Source: Lachnospiraceae bacterium (GTDB taxonomy: Bacteria > Bacillota > Clostridia > Lachnospirales > Anaerotignaceae). From it: a DNA stretch of 9,526 nucleotides. The notes under the pieces are model-generated. The model saw only the letters and a list, made by a program, of their open reading frames with translations. It did no database searches and was not told where the DNA came from. The stretch's first letter is position 1, and each line of letters starts with the position of its first letter. Location of the stretch: the NCBI GenBank assembly GCA_019422065.1, contig JAHZEA010000016.1:48024-57549 (forward strand). Reading direction: 5' to 3'. The position numbers and the translations under genes are program-made. Shown here in pieces: positions 1 through 5,553 of the stretch.

Positions 1-96
1 AGAGATATACCAGATGGTGTTGTTGCCGCAGGAAATCCTTGCAGGATTATACGTAAAATAACAGAGCAGGACAAAGTTAAGCCAATAGAATTATAA
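1..96 (+). CDS. Sugar O-acetyltransferase (LacA/Maa type), C-terminal end only
   Basis: Frame 1 is open from the first base and ends in TAA at 94-96, giving 31 C-terminal residues. The stretch DIPDGVVAAGNPCR followed by IIRKITEQDK matches the end of the hexapeptide-repeat domain of galactoside/maltose acetyltransferases: the PDGVVAAGNP turn followed by a short basic tail. In that family the enzyme transfers acetyl from acetyl-CoA to a sugar hydroxyl and works as a left-handed beta-helix trimer in the cytoplasm. The catalytic His lies upstream of the window, so the substrate cannot be judged. The gene converges on the dehydratase at 157-1122 and shares a terminator with it. The call rests on the short C-terminal signature. 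Another hexapeptide acyltransferase is possible but less likely. Confidence 0.8.
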   Translation, partial: RDIPDGVVAAGNPCRIIRKITEQDKVKPIEL

Positions 97-133
97 AAAA
101 ATCGGTACAGGATTATATATCCTGTACCTTTTT
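95..133. terminator. Bidirectional intrinsic terminator between convergent genes
   Basis: A perfect 10-bp stem, GGTACAGGAT (104-113) with ATCCTGTACC (119-128), encloses a 5-base loop. It is followed by T5 (129-133) on the plus strand and preceded by A7 (95-101), which is a T7 tract when read on the minus strand. It begins at the acetyltransferase stop codon and lies 29 bases past the stop of the minus-strand dehydratase, so it can end both transcripts. Confidence 0.9.
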
Positions 134-156
134 GTATATAAGCAATAAATAGAATT

Positions 157-1122
157 TTATTCTTCTTCTCTTTTTTTAATACCTCTTGTCATAACCTCTA
201 TAAGTCTGCTGGAATCTATATTGCCGCCTGATACAACACAAACTGTCTTTTTATTGGCTGTATCAATTTTTCCGCTCATTATGGCAGCAACAGGAGCAGC
301 GCCTGAACCTTCAGGTATTGTTTTTTGTGTTTCTATCATTTTGAACATGGCATCCATAATTTCATCGTCAGATACCATAACTATTTCATCAACATATTTT
401 TTGCAGAACTGGAAAGTAAGTTCAACTGGTTTTTTAACTATAATTCCGTCTGCTATAGTAGGTGTTGTTGGTACCTCTGTAAGCTCACCGTTTTTTACAG
501 AAACATACATACTTGGGGAATGCTCTGACTGAACACCTATTACTTTGCAATCCGGCTTAAGTGATTTTATAGCAAAAGCTATGCCGCTTATAAGTCCGCC
601 GCCGCCTATTGGTACAACTACCTGATTAACGTCAGGAAGCTGTTCAAGTATTTCAAGGCCTATGGTTCCTTGTCCGGCAAGAACTCGCTCATCGTTAAAA
701 GGATGTGCTATTGTGTAGCCGTGCTGTGCTGAAAGCTCTAAAGCTTTGGCATAAGCGTCATCATAAACACCCGGTACAAGTATTACTTCTGCGCCATATG
801 CTTTTGTAGCATTTACTTTGGCAAGAGGTGCTCCGGCAGGCATGCATATATAAGCTTTTATATTATTCATTTTGGCGGAAAGAGCTACACCCTGAGCATG
901 GTTTCCGGCAGAACATGTTATTACGCTTTTGGCTTTTTCTTCTGGAGTAAGTGAATTTATTTTATAATAAGCGCCTCTCATTTTAAATGAGCCTGTAAGC
1001 TGAAGGTTTTCACTTTTTAAATAAATTCCGTCTCCGATTTTCTGCGCTTCAAAAAGAGGAGTGACTCTTGTTACTCCCTTAAGCACATTTTTAGCGTCAT
1101 AGACCATATCCATTGTCAGCAT
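157..1122 (-). CDS. tdcB: Threonine/serine dehydratase, short form without ACT domain (TdcB-like)
   Basis: A 321-residue PLP enzyme of fold type II that should deaminate L-threonine to 2-oxobutyrate, and probably L-serine to pyruvate, with release of ammonia. Visible motifs are GSFKMRGA (44-51) with the Schiff-base lysine K47, SAGNHAQG (71-78), the phosphate-binding loop GGGGLISG (173-180) and VSGGNID (297-303). The chain stops about 18 residues later, close to the length of catabolic E. coli TdcB (329), so no ACT regulatory domain is present. It aligns without gaps to the enzyme at 3156-4346, with about 225 of 320 residues identical by hand count (~70%). The ATG at 1120-1122 is preferred over an upstream in-frame TTG at 1143, because AAGGGGG (1132-1138) sits 9 bases before the ATG and the N-terminus then matches the paralogue. 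The gene has its own promoter at 1197-1224. Catabolic function is inferred from the missing ACT domain and the RidA/transporter neighbours. Confidence 0.93.
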   Translation of the reverse strand: MLTMDMVYDAKNVLKGVTRVTPLFEAQKIGDGIYLKSENLQLTGSFKMRGAYYKINSLTPEEKAKSVITCSAGNHAQGVALSAKMNNIKAYICMPAGAPLAKVNATKAYGAEVILVPGVYDDAYAKALELSAQHGYTIAHPFNDERVLAGQGTIGLEILEQLPDVNQVVVPIGGGGLISGIAFAIKSLKPDCKVIGVQSEHSPSMYVSVKNGELTEVPTTPTIADGIIVKKPVELTFQFCKKYVDEIVMVSDDEIMDAMFKMIETQKTIPEGSGAAPVAAIMSGKIDTANKKTVCVVSGGNIDSSRLIEVMTRGIKKREEE

Positions 1123-1196
1123 TGTGTATTTCCCCCTTAACAAATAAATTGGATAAAAAAACGTAATGAATAAAATATTTTAATTTATTCAAATTG

Positions 1197-1224
1197 ATTA
1201 TAGCATAATATACATAATTGTAAA
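1197..1224 (-). promoter_or_regulatory. Extended -10 promoter for the short dehydratase
   Basis: On the minus strand, TTTACA (1224-1219) is followed by a 16-base spacer and a perfect TATAAT (1202-1197), with TG in the extended -10 position (TGC directly before TATAAT). The predicted start near 1190 gives a leader of roughly 68 bases before the ATG at 1122. The element abuts the T-rich tail of the ridA terminator, so this gene is probably transcribed separately from the upstream three-gene unit. Confidence 0.75.
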
Positions 1225-1231
1225 TAAATAT

Positions 1232-1283
1232 AAAAAATAAAAACGGAGAAAAGCGCTTATAATACAGTGCCTTCCTCCGTTTT
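1232..1283 (-). terminator. Intrinsic terminator after ridA
   Basis: AAAACGGAG (1240-1248) and CTCCGTTTT (1275-1283) form a 9-bp stem. On the minus strand the 3' arm runs into a T-rich tract (1232-1243 on the plus strand is almost all A). The 26-base interior can pair further with bulges. It lies about 22 bases beyond the ridA stop codon, the position expected for the end of the three-gene transcript. The plus-strand direction lacks a good T run. Confidence 0.75.
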
Positions 1284-1305
1284 GGGAAATGAGATAACGA
1301 TTTAA

Positions 1306-1686
1306 TTATTTGTTCATGTCAGCTATAATTTCTACTTCGCAAAGAAGTCCTTTTGGAATAGATTTTACAGCTACACAGCTTCTTGCAGGTTTGCTTACGA
1401 AATATTTTCCGTATACTTCGTTAAAAGCGCCAAAGTCGTTAATGTCTGCAAGGAAGCAAGTTGTTTTAACAACGTTTTCAAATGTAAGGCCGTTAGCCTC
1501 AAGTATTCCTTTTATGTTCTGGCAAACTCTTTCTGTCTGCTCCTCAATAGTTGTTCCTACTACTTCGCCTGTGCCTGGCATAAGAGGTACCTGTCCTGAA
1601 GCAAAGAGGAGTCCGTTAACCTCTACCGCCTGTGAATATGGTCCGATTGCTGCTGGAGCGTTTGGTGTTGATGTAAATTTAAGCAT
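1306..1686 (-). CDS. ridA: RidA family 2-iminobutanoate/2-iminopropanoate deaminase
   Basis: A 126-residue protein of the YjgF/YER057c/UK114 (RidA) family, which forms cytoplasmic trimers and hydrolyses the enamine/imine intermediates (2-aminocrotonate, 2-aminoacrylate) released by PLP dehydratases. Evidence is the N-terminal IGPYSQAV (14-21), FASGQVPL (28-35), and PARSCVAVKSIPKG (100-113) carrying R102, equivalent to the catalytic Arg105 of E. coli RidA. E117 lies 15 residues later, in the place of Glu120. Both active-site residues needed for deaminase activity are therefore kept, which argues for the active RidA subfamily. An SD-like AAAGGATG (1694-1701) precedes the ATG. The gene sits between two threonine dehydratases and a transporter, the same partnership as TdcB and TdcF in the E. 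coli tdc operon. Confidence 0.95.
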   Translation of the reverse strand: MLKFTSTPNAPAAIGPYSQAVEVNGLLFASGQVPLMPGTGEVVGTTIEEQTERVCQNIKGILEANGLTFENVVKTTCFLADINDFGAFNEVYGKYFVSKPARSCVAVKSIPKGLLCEVEIIADMNK

Positions 1687-1753
1687 TTAAAATCATCCTT
1701 TCATTTAATATATTAATGTGTATTTAGACATATTGTTTTTATAATCAGCTTTT

Positions 1754-1794
1754 CCGAACCCTGCCGCCTTTTAATTCAGCACGACAGAGTTGGG
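1754..1794 (-). repeat. Intercistronic inverted repeat between transporter and ridA
   Basis: In the minus-strand RNA, CCCAACTCTG (1794-1785) pairs with CAGGGTTCGG (1763-1754), with one mismatch and one G.U pair. Three further inner pairs and a loop of about 15 bases complete it. The sequence after the 3' arm is AAAAGC rather than a T run, so it does not look like an intrinsic terminator. It may stabilise or define the end of an upstream mRNA segment, or it may be incidental. Confidence 0.4.
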
Positions 1795-1814
1795 AATAAG
1801 TTGGGGGCTGTTAT

Positions 1815-3035
1815 TTATTGCTCTGCTGCCGGAGCGACTTTTTTATCTTTTTTTGTTATAGAGTCCATAAATACTGCTATAGCACCGTCACCTGTTACGT
1901 TGCAAGCTGTTCCAAAGCTATCCTGAGCAATGTAAAGAGCTATCATAAGAGCAAGCATAGCTTCGTTAAAGCCAAGCATTGTGTCAAGTATACCAAGAGC
2001 AGCCATAACTGCACCGCCAGGAACACCAGGAGCTGCAACCATTGTTACACCAAGCATAAGTATGAATGGGAACATCTTAGCAAATGAAACTTCCCAGCCG
2101 TTAAGCATCATAATTGCTATTGAGCAGCTTGTAAGAGTGATTGTTGAGCCTGAAAGATGTATTGTTGCGCAAAGTGGGCAAACAAATTCAGCTATCATAT
2201 CGCTTACGCCGTTTTTCTTTGTAGCTTCAACTGTTACAGGTATTGTAGCTGCTGATGACTGTGTACCTATAGCTGTGAAGTATGCAGGTACCATATTCTT
2301 TATAAGACCGAATGGGTTCTTCTTAGCAGCAGCACCTGCTACAGTGTACTGGAAAACAATTATAATAAGGTGCATTATAATTATAATTGCAAATACTTTA
2401 ATGAATACTGACATTATTTCAACTACTGTTCCGGCATATGTCATGTTAGCAAATATACCATAAACATGTATTGGTAAAAGCGGAATTATAATATTAGATA
2501 CAAGCTTTACAATAATGTCTTGGAAACCGTTAAATACGTCTTTAAGAACTTTGCATCTTGTAACAGCAATTCCAAGGCCCATTATAAATGATATAAGAAG
2601 GGCACTCATTACTTCCATAATAGCAGGCATTTCTATTGTAAAGTAACCTGAAAGCATTGTTTCTTCGGCATTTGCTGCATTATCAAGAACTATAGAACCT
2701 ACTTTAAGGAAAGATGGGAATATAGTTGTGTCTACAACGAAAGCAAATGAACCAGCTATTATAGTTGATACGTAAGCTACTAATGCAGTAAGAGCAAGGG
2801 TTTTGCCGGCGCCTTCACCTAAATCTGCAATACCAGGCACAACAAAGCCGACTATTATAAGAGGTATTGAGAAGTTAAGGAAGTTACCGAAAATGCTGTT
2901 GAATGTTGCTCCAAGGCGAACTATTACAGGAAAATCATAAGATTTTGAAATGCTTCCTATAATAATACCAAGTATGATAGCAATTATAAGCCGTGGGAGC
3001 AGGCCTAATTTGAATTTTTTCTTCTCGTTTTCCAT
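1815..3035 (-). CDS. DAACS-family amino acid:cation symporter (probable neutral amino acid uptake)
   Basis: A 406-residue, very hydrophobic membrane protein of the dicarboxylate/amino acid:cation symporter family (GltP/SstT type). Family landmarks are the TM3-region IPLIIVGFVVPGIADLG (57-73), the HP1 serine motif QSSAATIPV (259-267), PGVPGG (336-341) in HP2, and QDSFGTACNVTGDG (371-384) in the last membrane helix. Two signature positions deviate. The TM7 NMDGT sequence is replaced by HLSGS (293-297), and the TM8 arginine that binds acidic side chains in GltPh (R397) aligns with glycine at 375. The lost arginine argues against aspartate/glutamate and fits a neutral substrate such as serine or threonine, as the neighbouring dehydratases suggest. 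The lysine-rich N-terminus (2-9) should be cytoplasmic. The start has no SD immediately upstream; a strong one lies 36 bases away behind a hairpin. Family assignment is firm; substrate is inferred. Confidence 0.88.
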   Translation of the reverse strand: MENEKKKFKLGLLPRLIIAIILGIIIGSISKSYDFPVIVRLGATFNSIFGNFLNFSIPLIIVGFVVPGIADLGEGAGKTLALTALVAYVSTIIAGSFAFVVDTTIFPSFLKVGSIVLDNAANAEETMLSGYFTIEMPAIMEVMSALLISFIMGLGIAVTRCKVLKDVFNGFQDIIVKLVSNIIIPLLPIHVYGIFANMTYAGTVVEIMSVFIKVFAIIIIMHLIIIVFQYTVAGAAAKKNPFGLIKNMVPAYFTAIGTQSSAATIPVTVEATKKNGVSDMIAEFVCPLCATIHLSGSTITLTSCSIAIMMLNGWEVSFAKMFPFILMLGVTMVAAPGVPGGAVMAALGILDTMLGFNEAMLALMIALYIAQDSFGTACNVTGDGAIAVFMDSITKKDKKVAPAAEQ

Positions 3036-3043
3036 AATTATTC

Positions 3044-3080
3044 GCTTACGGAATGTATATTCCGAAGCTTTCCCTCCTTT
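3044..3080 (-). promoter_or_regulatory. Displaced ribosome binding site with intervening hairpin, upstream of the symporter
   Basis: The only strong SD for the symporter, AAAGGAGGG (3080-3072 on the minus strand), ends 36 bases before the ATG at 3035. Between them lies a 10-bp hairpin: GCTTCGGAAT (3068-3059), loop ATAC, then ATTCCG (3054-3049), one bulged T, and AAGC (3047-3044). If the 25-base hairpin is looped out, the SD-to-ATG distance falls to about 11 bases, near a functional spacing. The frame upstream of the ATG is open, but no ATG, GTG or TTG sits at a usable distance from the SD. Confidence 0.6.
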
Positions 3081-3155
3081 ATAAGTTATTATATTTTTAT
3101 TATTGCATTACTTACTTTTTAATAACCTTTCATAACTTAATTTCTAATTAATTTG

Positions 3156-4346
3156 TTACTTTATAAGCTCATAGCCCTTTGCTGTAAGAGCGTTTTCTAT
3201 TTGCTCAACATGTTCTCTGTTTCTTGTTTCAAGAACCATTGTAACAACGCAGTTTGTAATATCTGACAGCTTTGCTTCACGTGAGTGGTTAACTCTAACT
3301 ATATTTGCGCCAGTTTCTGATACTATCTGAAGCAGATTTATAAGCTGACCAGGTTTATCAACAACCTTTGTTGTAATTTCGCAAGTTCTTCCTGATTTTG
3401 AAAGACCTTTTGTAATTATTCTTGAAAGCATTGTAACGTCGATATTACCGCCTGAAACTACGCATACTGTCTTTTTGCCTTCTGTAGGAACTTTTCCGAA
3501 CATTACAGCTGCTACTGAAACGGCTCCTGCGCCTTCAGAAACAGTTTTCTGATTTTCCATAAGGCTTAATATAGCGGATGCAATTTCGTCTTCAGTTACA
3601 GTAACTATTTCATCTACATATTTAGAGCAGATTTCAAATGTAAGGTCGCCTGGTTTTTTAACTGCTATACCGTCTGCTATTGTAGAAACAGAAGCAAGCT
3701 CTGTAGGTTCGCCATTCTTTCTTGATACATACATACTTGGAGCACCGGCTGCCTGAACACCTATAACTTTACATTCTGGTTTAATGGCCTTTATAGCATA
3801 AGCAACACCGCTTATAAGTCCGCCGCCGCCTATAGGAACTACAACTGTATCTACATCAGGAAGCTGATAAAGTATTTCAAGGCCTATTGTTCCCTGTCCG
3901 GCTATAACTCTTTCATCATTAAAAGGATGAGCGAATGTATATCCGTGTTCTTTTGTAAGCTCAACAGCTTTTGCATAGGCATCATCGTAAACTCCTGGAA
4001 CAAGCACTACTTCGGCGCCGTAGCCTTTTGTAGCTTCTACCTTTGCTAAAGGTGCTCCGGCAGGCATGCAGATTATTGATTTTATGCCGCTCATTGTAGC
4101 TGATAAAGCAACACCCTGTGCGTGATTTCCGGCTGAGCAGGCAATAACGCCTTTTGATTTTTCTTCAGGTGTAAGGCTATGTATCTTATAATAAGCACCT
4201 CTTAATTTGAAAGAGCCTGTAAGCTGAAGGTTTTCTGATTTGATATAAACTCCCTCGCCAATTTTCGGAGCTGGAGAAAGTGGAGTTGTTCTTGCTACAT
4301 CCTGCAATACTCTTTTAGCATCATAAATCATTTCAAGTGAAATCAA
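3156..4346 (-). CDS. ilvA: Threonine ammonia-lyase with C-terminal ACT domain (medium form)
   Basis: A 396-residue PLP-dependent threonine dehydratase. The catalytic part (1-320) carries GSFKLRGA (44-51) with K47 as the PLP lysine, SAGNHAQG (71-78), GGGGLISG (173-180) and VSGGNID (297-303). Residues about 322-396 form a single ACT domain that begins CEITTKVVDKPGQL and includes the GANIV-x-V strand, as in the threonine ammonia-lyase form with one C-terminal ACT domain. ACT domains in this family usually bind an amino-acid effector, so feedback or activation by a ligand is likely. The start is TTG at 4344-4346, chosen because AGGAGG (4355-4360) lies exactly 8 bases upstream; the next ATG (4331) would be 23 bases away. 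It is the first gene of the minus-strand unit, 120 bases ahead of the symporter, with no terminator between. It could supply 2-oxobutyrate for isoleucine, but the context favours catabolism. Confidence 0.94.
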   Translation of the reverse strand: MISLEMIYDAKRVLQDVARTTPLSPAPKIGEGVYIKSENLQLTGSFKLRGAYYKIHSLTPEEKSKGVIACSAGNHAQGVALSATMSGIKSIICMPAGAPLAKVEATKGYGAEVVLVPGVYDDAYAKAVELTKEHGYTFAHPFNDERVIAGQGTIGLEILYQLPDVDTVVVPIGGGGLISGVAYAIKAIKPECKVIGVQAAGAPSMYVSRKNGEPTELASVSTIADGIAVKKPGDLTFEICSKYVDEIVTVTEDEIASAILSLMENQKTVSEGAGAVSVAAVMFGKVPTEGKKTVCVVSGGNIDVTMLSRIITKGLSKSGRTCEITTKVVDKPGQLINLLQIVSETGANIVRVNHSREAKLSDITNCVVTMVLETRNREHVEQIENALTAKGYELIK

Positions 4347-4385
4347 TGTAAGCGCCTCCTGTTAAAATTTAGATAATTGGGTTTG

Positions 4386-4431
4386 GTCTTAATTAATACA
4401 AATGGGCTAAAAGCCTATAGTTACATAAGAC
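4386..4431 (-). promoter_or_regulatory. Folded 5' leader of the threonine ammonia-lyase mRNA
   Basis: Inside the roughly 95-base leader, GTCTTA (4431-4426) can pair with TAAGAC (4391-4386). It encloses a small hairpin with GGCT and AGCC arms (4415-4412 and 4408-4405). No T run follows, so it is not an obvious attenuator, and it does not match a riboswitch I recognise. The pairing is visible but short. Confidence 0.3.
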
Positions 4432-4448
4432 TTTCTTGATTTAGTTTG

Positions 4449-4477
4449 ATTATACTATGTTTATTTATTTTAGTAAA
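4449..4477 (-). promoter_or_regulatory. Promoter of the threonine ammonia-lyase / symporter / ridA unit
   Basis: On the minus strand, TTTACT (4477-4472) is separated by 17 bases from a perfect TATAAT (4454-4449). The predicted transcription start near 4442 gives a leader of about 95 bases to the TTG start. The -35 hexamer lies inside one arm of a perfect inverted repeat (4468-4495). Confidence 0.75.
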
Positions 4478-4495
4478 TGTACTTTTTTACTAAAA
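4468..4495. promoter_or_regulatory. Inverted repeat overlapping the -35 box, candidate operator
   Basis: TTTTAGTAAA (4468-4477) and TTTACTAAAA (4486-4495) form a perfect 10-bp inverted repeat around an 8-base spacer, so the centre-to-centre distance is 18 bases. One arm covers the whole -35 hexamer of the catabolic promoter, the geometry expected for a dimeric repressor. The regulator is unknown. The sequence does not match the CcpA, CodY or TnrA consensus as I recall them. AT-richness raises the chance of a coincidental repeat. Confidence 0.5.
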
Positions 4496-4499
4496 GTTT

Positions 4500-4990
4500 A
4501 CCGTAGAAGAACGATTTATAATAAAAATGCGTAAATGTACGTGATATATGGACATTAGAGTGCTGTTTAAAAATTCTATAGGTAATATAATTAAACATTG
4601 GCTTTTGCAAAACAGCTTTTTTAGCATTAATAGCTAAACGGCATTTTATATTATGCGTAAAAAAGGAATTATTAAAGAAGAATTAGAATTTTTAGATATA
4701 TAAAGCATAATTTGTTATTTGATTGACAATATTTTAGCTATTTTTACACATAAACACAAATTTATAATATAATTTGACTTTAAAAAAATATTGTACTTTT
4801 TGCTCATACATGGTTTTTAACTTATATTTTTTTAAGATTTCTCAAGTTTTATGAGTAATATTTACTTTTAGTGGAAAAATAAACAGACAAACAGCTAAGT
4901 ATTAATTTTTAATGAGTACTTCGTTATATTATAATGTAGAAATATTTTTATGCATCTTTTGTATAAAACAGGTAAAATATTTATAAATTA
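4500..4990. other. AT-rich divergent spacer with no convincing gene
   Basis: About 490 very AT-rich bases separate the catabolic promoter from the str-operon promoter. I see no open frame with a ribosome binding site and no tRNA or known RNA. It holds one hairpin with a T run on the plus strand (4562-4622), two overlapping TATAAT hexamers (4763-4773) without a good -35, and an isolated TTGACA (4723-4728) without a matching -10. The A/T-only run just before 4993 could serve as an UP element for the rpsL promoter. Confidence 0.6.
4562..4622 (+). terminator. Weak terminator-like hairpin in the divergent spacer
   Basis: GCTGTTT (4562-4568) pairs with AAACAGC (4610-4616), and T6 follows at 4617-4622. 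The loop is long (41 bases) with only minor internal pairing. No gene on the plus strand precedes it. A TATAAT at 4517-4522 could start a short RNA of about 95 bases, but no good -35 supports it. It could also be chance in AT-rich DNA. Confidence 0.25.
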
Positions 4991-4992
4991 TC

Positions 4993-5021
4993 TTGACATT
5001 TAATTTGTAAAATGATAAACT
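4993..5021 (+). promoter_or_regulatory. Promoter of the str operon (rpsL-rpsG-fusA-tuf)
   Basis: A consensus -35 TTGACA (4993-4998), a 17-base spacer and TAAACT (5016-5021) preceded by TGA, an extended -10 motif. The bases before the -35 are almost purely A/T, as in UP elements of ribosomal promoters. The start near 5028 leaves a leader of about 95 bases before the rpsL ATG. Confidence 0.8.
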
Positions 5022-5032
5022 TTTACGGTGTC

Positions 5033-5065
5033 TGAAATCAGGCGTTATTGTAATGCCAGATTTTA
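5033..5065 (+). promoter_or_regulatory. Long hairpin in the str-operon 5' leader
   Basis: TGAAATC (5033-5039) pairs with GATTTTA (5059-5065), and GGCGTTA (5041-5047) pairs with TAATGCC (5051-5057), around a TTG loop. One A.A mismatch lies between the two 7-bp segments and there are two G.U pairs. It starts a few bases after the predicted transcription start and ends 44 bases before the rpsL SD. No T run follows, so it is not a simple terminator. A role in autogenous control by S12 or S7, or in mRNA stability, is inference. Confidence 0.55.
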
Positions 5066-5122
5066 AGGAACTAATTAAATTGCGTAGGCAGAATGTATTA
5101 ATTTTGTGAGGAGGTGCACTTA

Positions 5123-5539
5123 ATGCCAACATTTAATCAGTTAGTAAGAAAGGGCAGACAGACTCTTGAGAAAAAGTCAACTGCTCCAGCTCTTCAGAAA
5201 GGTCTTAACTCTCTTAAGAAGAAAACAACAGATATTTCTTCTCCACAGAGAAGAGGCGTTTGCACAGCAGTTAAAACTGCTACACCTAAAAAGCCTAACT
5301 CTGCTTTAAGAAAGATTGCCAGAGTAAGACTTACAAACGGCATCGAGGTTACAGCTTATATCCCTGGTGAAGGTCACAACCTTCAGGAGCACTCTGTTGT
5401 TCTTATCAGAGGCGGAAGAGTTAAAGACTTACCTGGTGTTCGTTACCATATCATCCGTGGTACACTCGATACTGCAGGTGTTGCTAACAGAATGCAGGCC
5501 CGTTCCAAATACGGCGCTAAACGTCCTAAAAAGAAATAA
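5123..5539 (+). CDS. rpsL: 30S ribosomal protein S12
   Basis: A 138-residue S12, the decoding-centre protein of the small subunit. It opens MPTFNQLVRKGR and contains RRGVCTAVKT (43-52), TPKKPNSALRK (54-64), GEGHNLQEHS (82-91) and GGRVKDLPGVRYH (97-109). The two lysines equivalent to E. coli K43 and K88, K56 and K101 here, are both lysine, so the sequence is of the streptomycin-sensitive type at these sites. D102 is the aspartate methylthiolated by RimO in E. coli. Compared with E. coli, about 13 extra residues near 27-40 match the usual Firmicutes form. ATG at 5123 is chosen because AGGAGG (5109-5114) lies 8 bases upstream; an in-frame GTG at 5114 overlaps the SD itself. It is the first gene of the str operon. 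Confidence 0.99.
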   Translation: MPTFNQLVRKGRQTLEKKSTAPALQKGLNSLKKKTTDISSPQRRGVCTAVKTATPKKPNSALRKIARVRLTNGIEVTAYIPGEGHNLQEHSVVLIRGGRVKDLPGVRYHIIRGTLDTAGVANRMQARSKYGAKRPKKK

Positions 5540-5553
5540 TTAAAATTTAAGTA

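Noticed and set aside
1310..1690. 126-residue open frame on the plus strand opposite ridA
   Set aside because: It mirrors ridA almost exactly, has no ribosome binding site of note, and the encoded sequence matches no family I know. The RidA reading on the other strand is unambiguous.
1981..2463. 160-residue open frame on the plus strand inside the symporter gene
   Set aside because: An antisense shadow of a hydrophobic membrane protein. No SD, and the complementary strand carries clear DAACS motifs.
3088..3093. TATAAT on the minus strand as a separate promoter for the symporter
   Set aside because: The hexamer at 17 bases upstream (AGTAAG) bears no resemblance to a -35 box, and the region is AT-rich, so the match is weak. 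Co-transcription with the upstream dehydratase is simpler.
4653..4703. 16-codon ATG frame (MRKKGIIKEELEFLDI) in the divergent spacer
   Set aside because: No ribosome binding site, too short to judge, and closed by a stop a few codons upstream. A faint resemblance to the start of RbsD-type proteins is not enough to call a gene remnant.
4723..4773. TTGACA at 4723 and two overlapping TATAAT hexamers at 4763-4773 as an additional rpsL promoter
   Set aside because: The TTGACA has no reasonable -10 at 16-18 bases, and the TATAAT boxes lack a fitting -35. The TTGACA-17-TAAACT pair at 4993-5021 is much better.
4929..5132. 67-residue minus-strand frame over the rpsL promoter and leader
   Set aside because: It spans the str promoter, has no recognisable product and no SD, and lies in AT-rich DNA where such frames are expected by chance.
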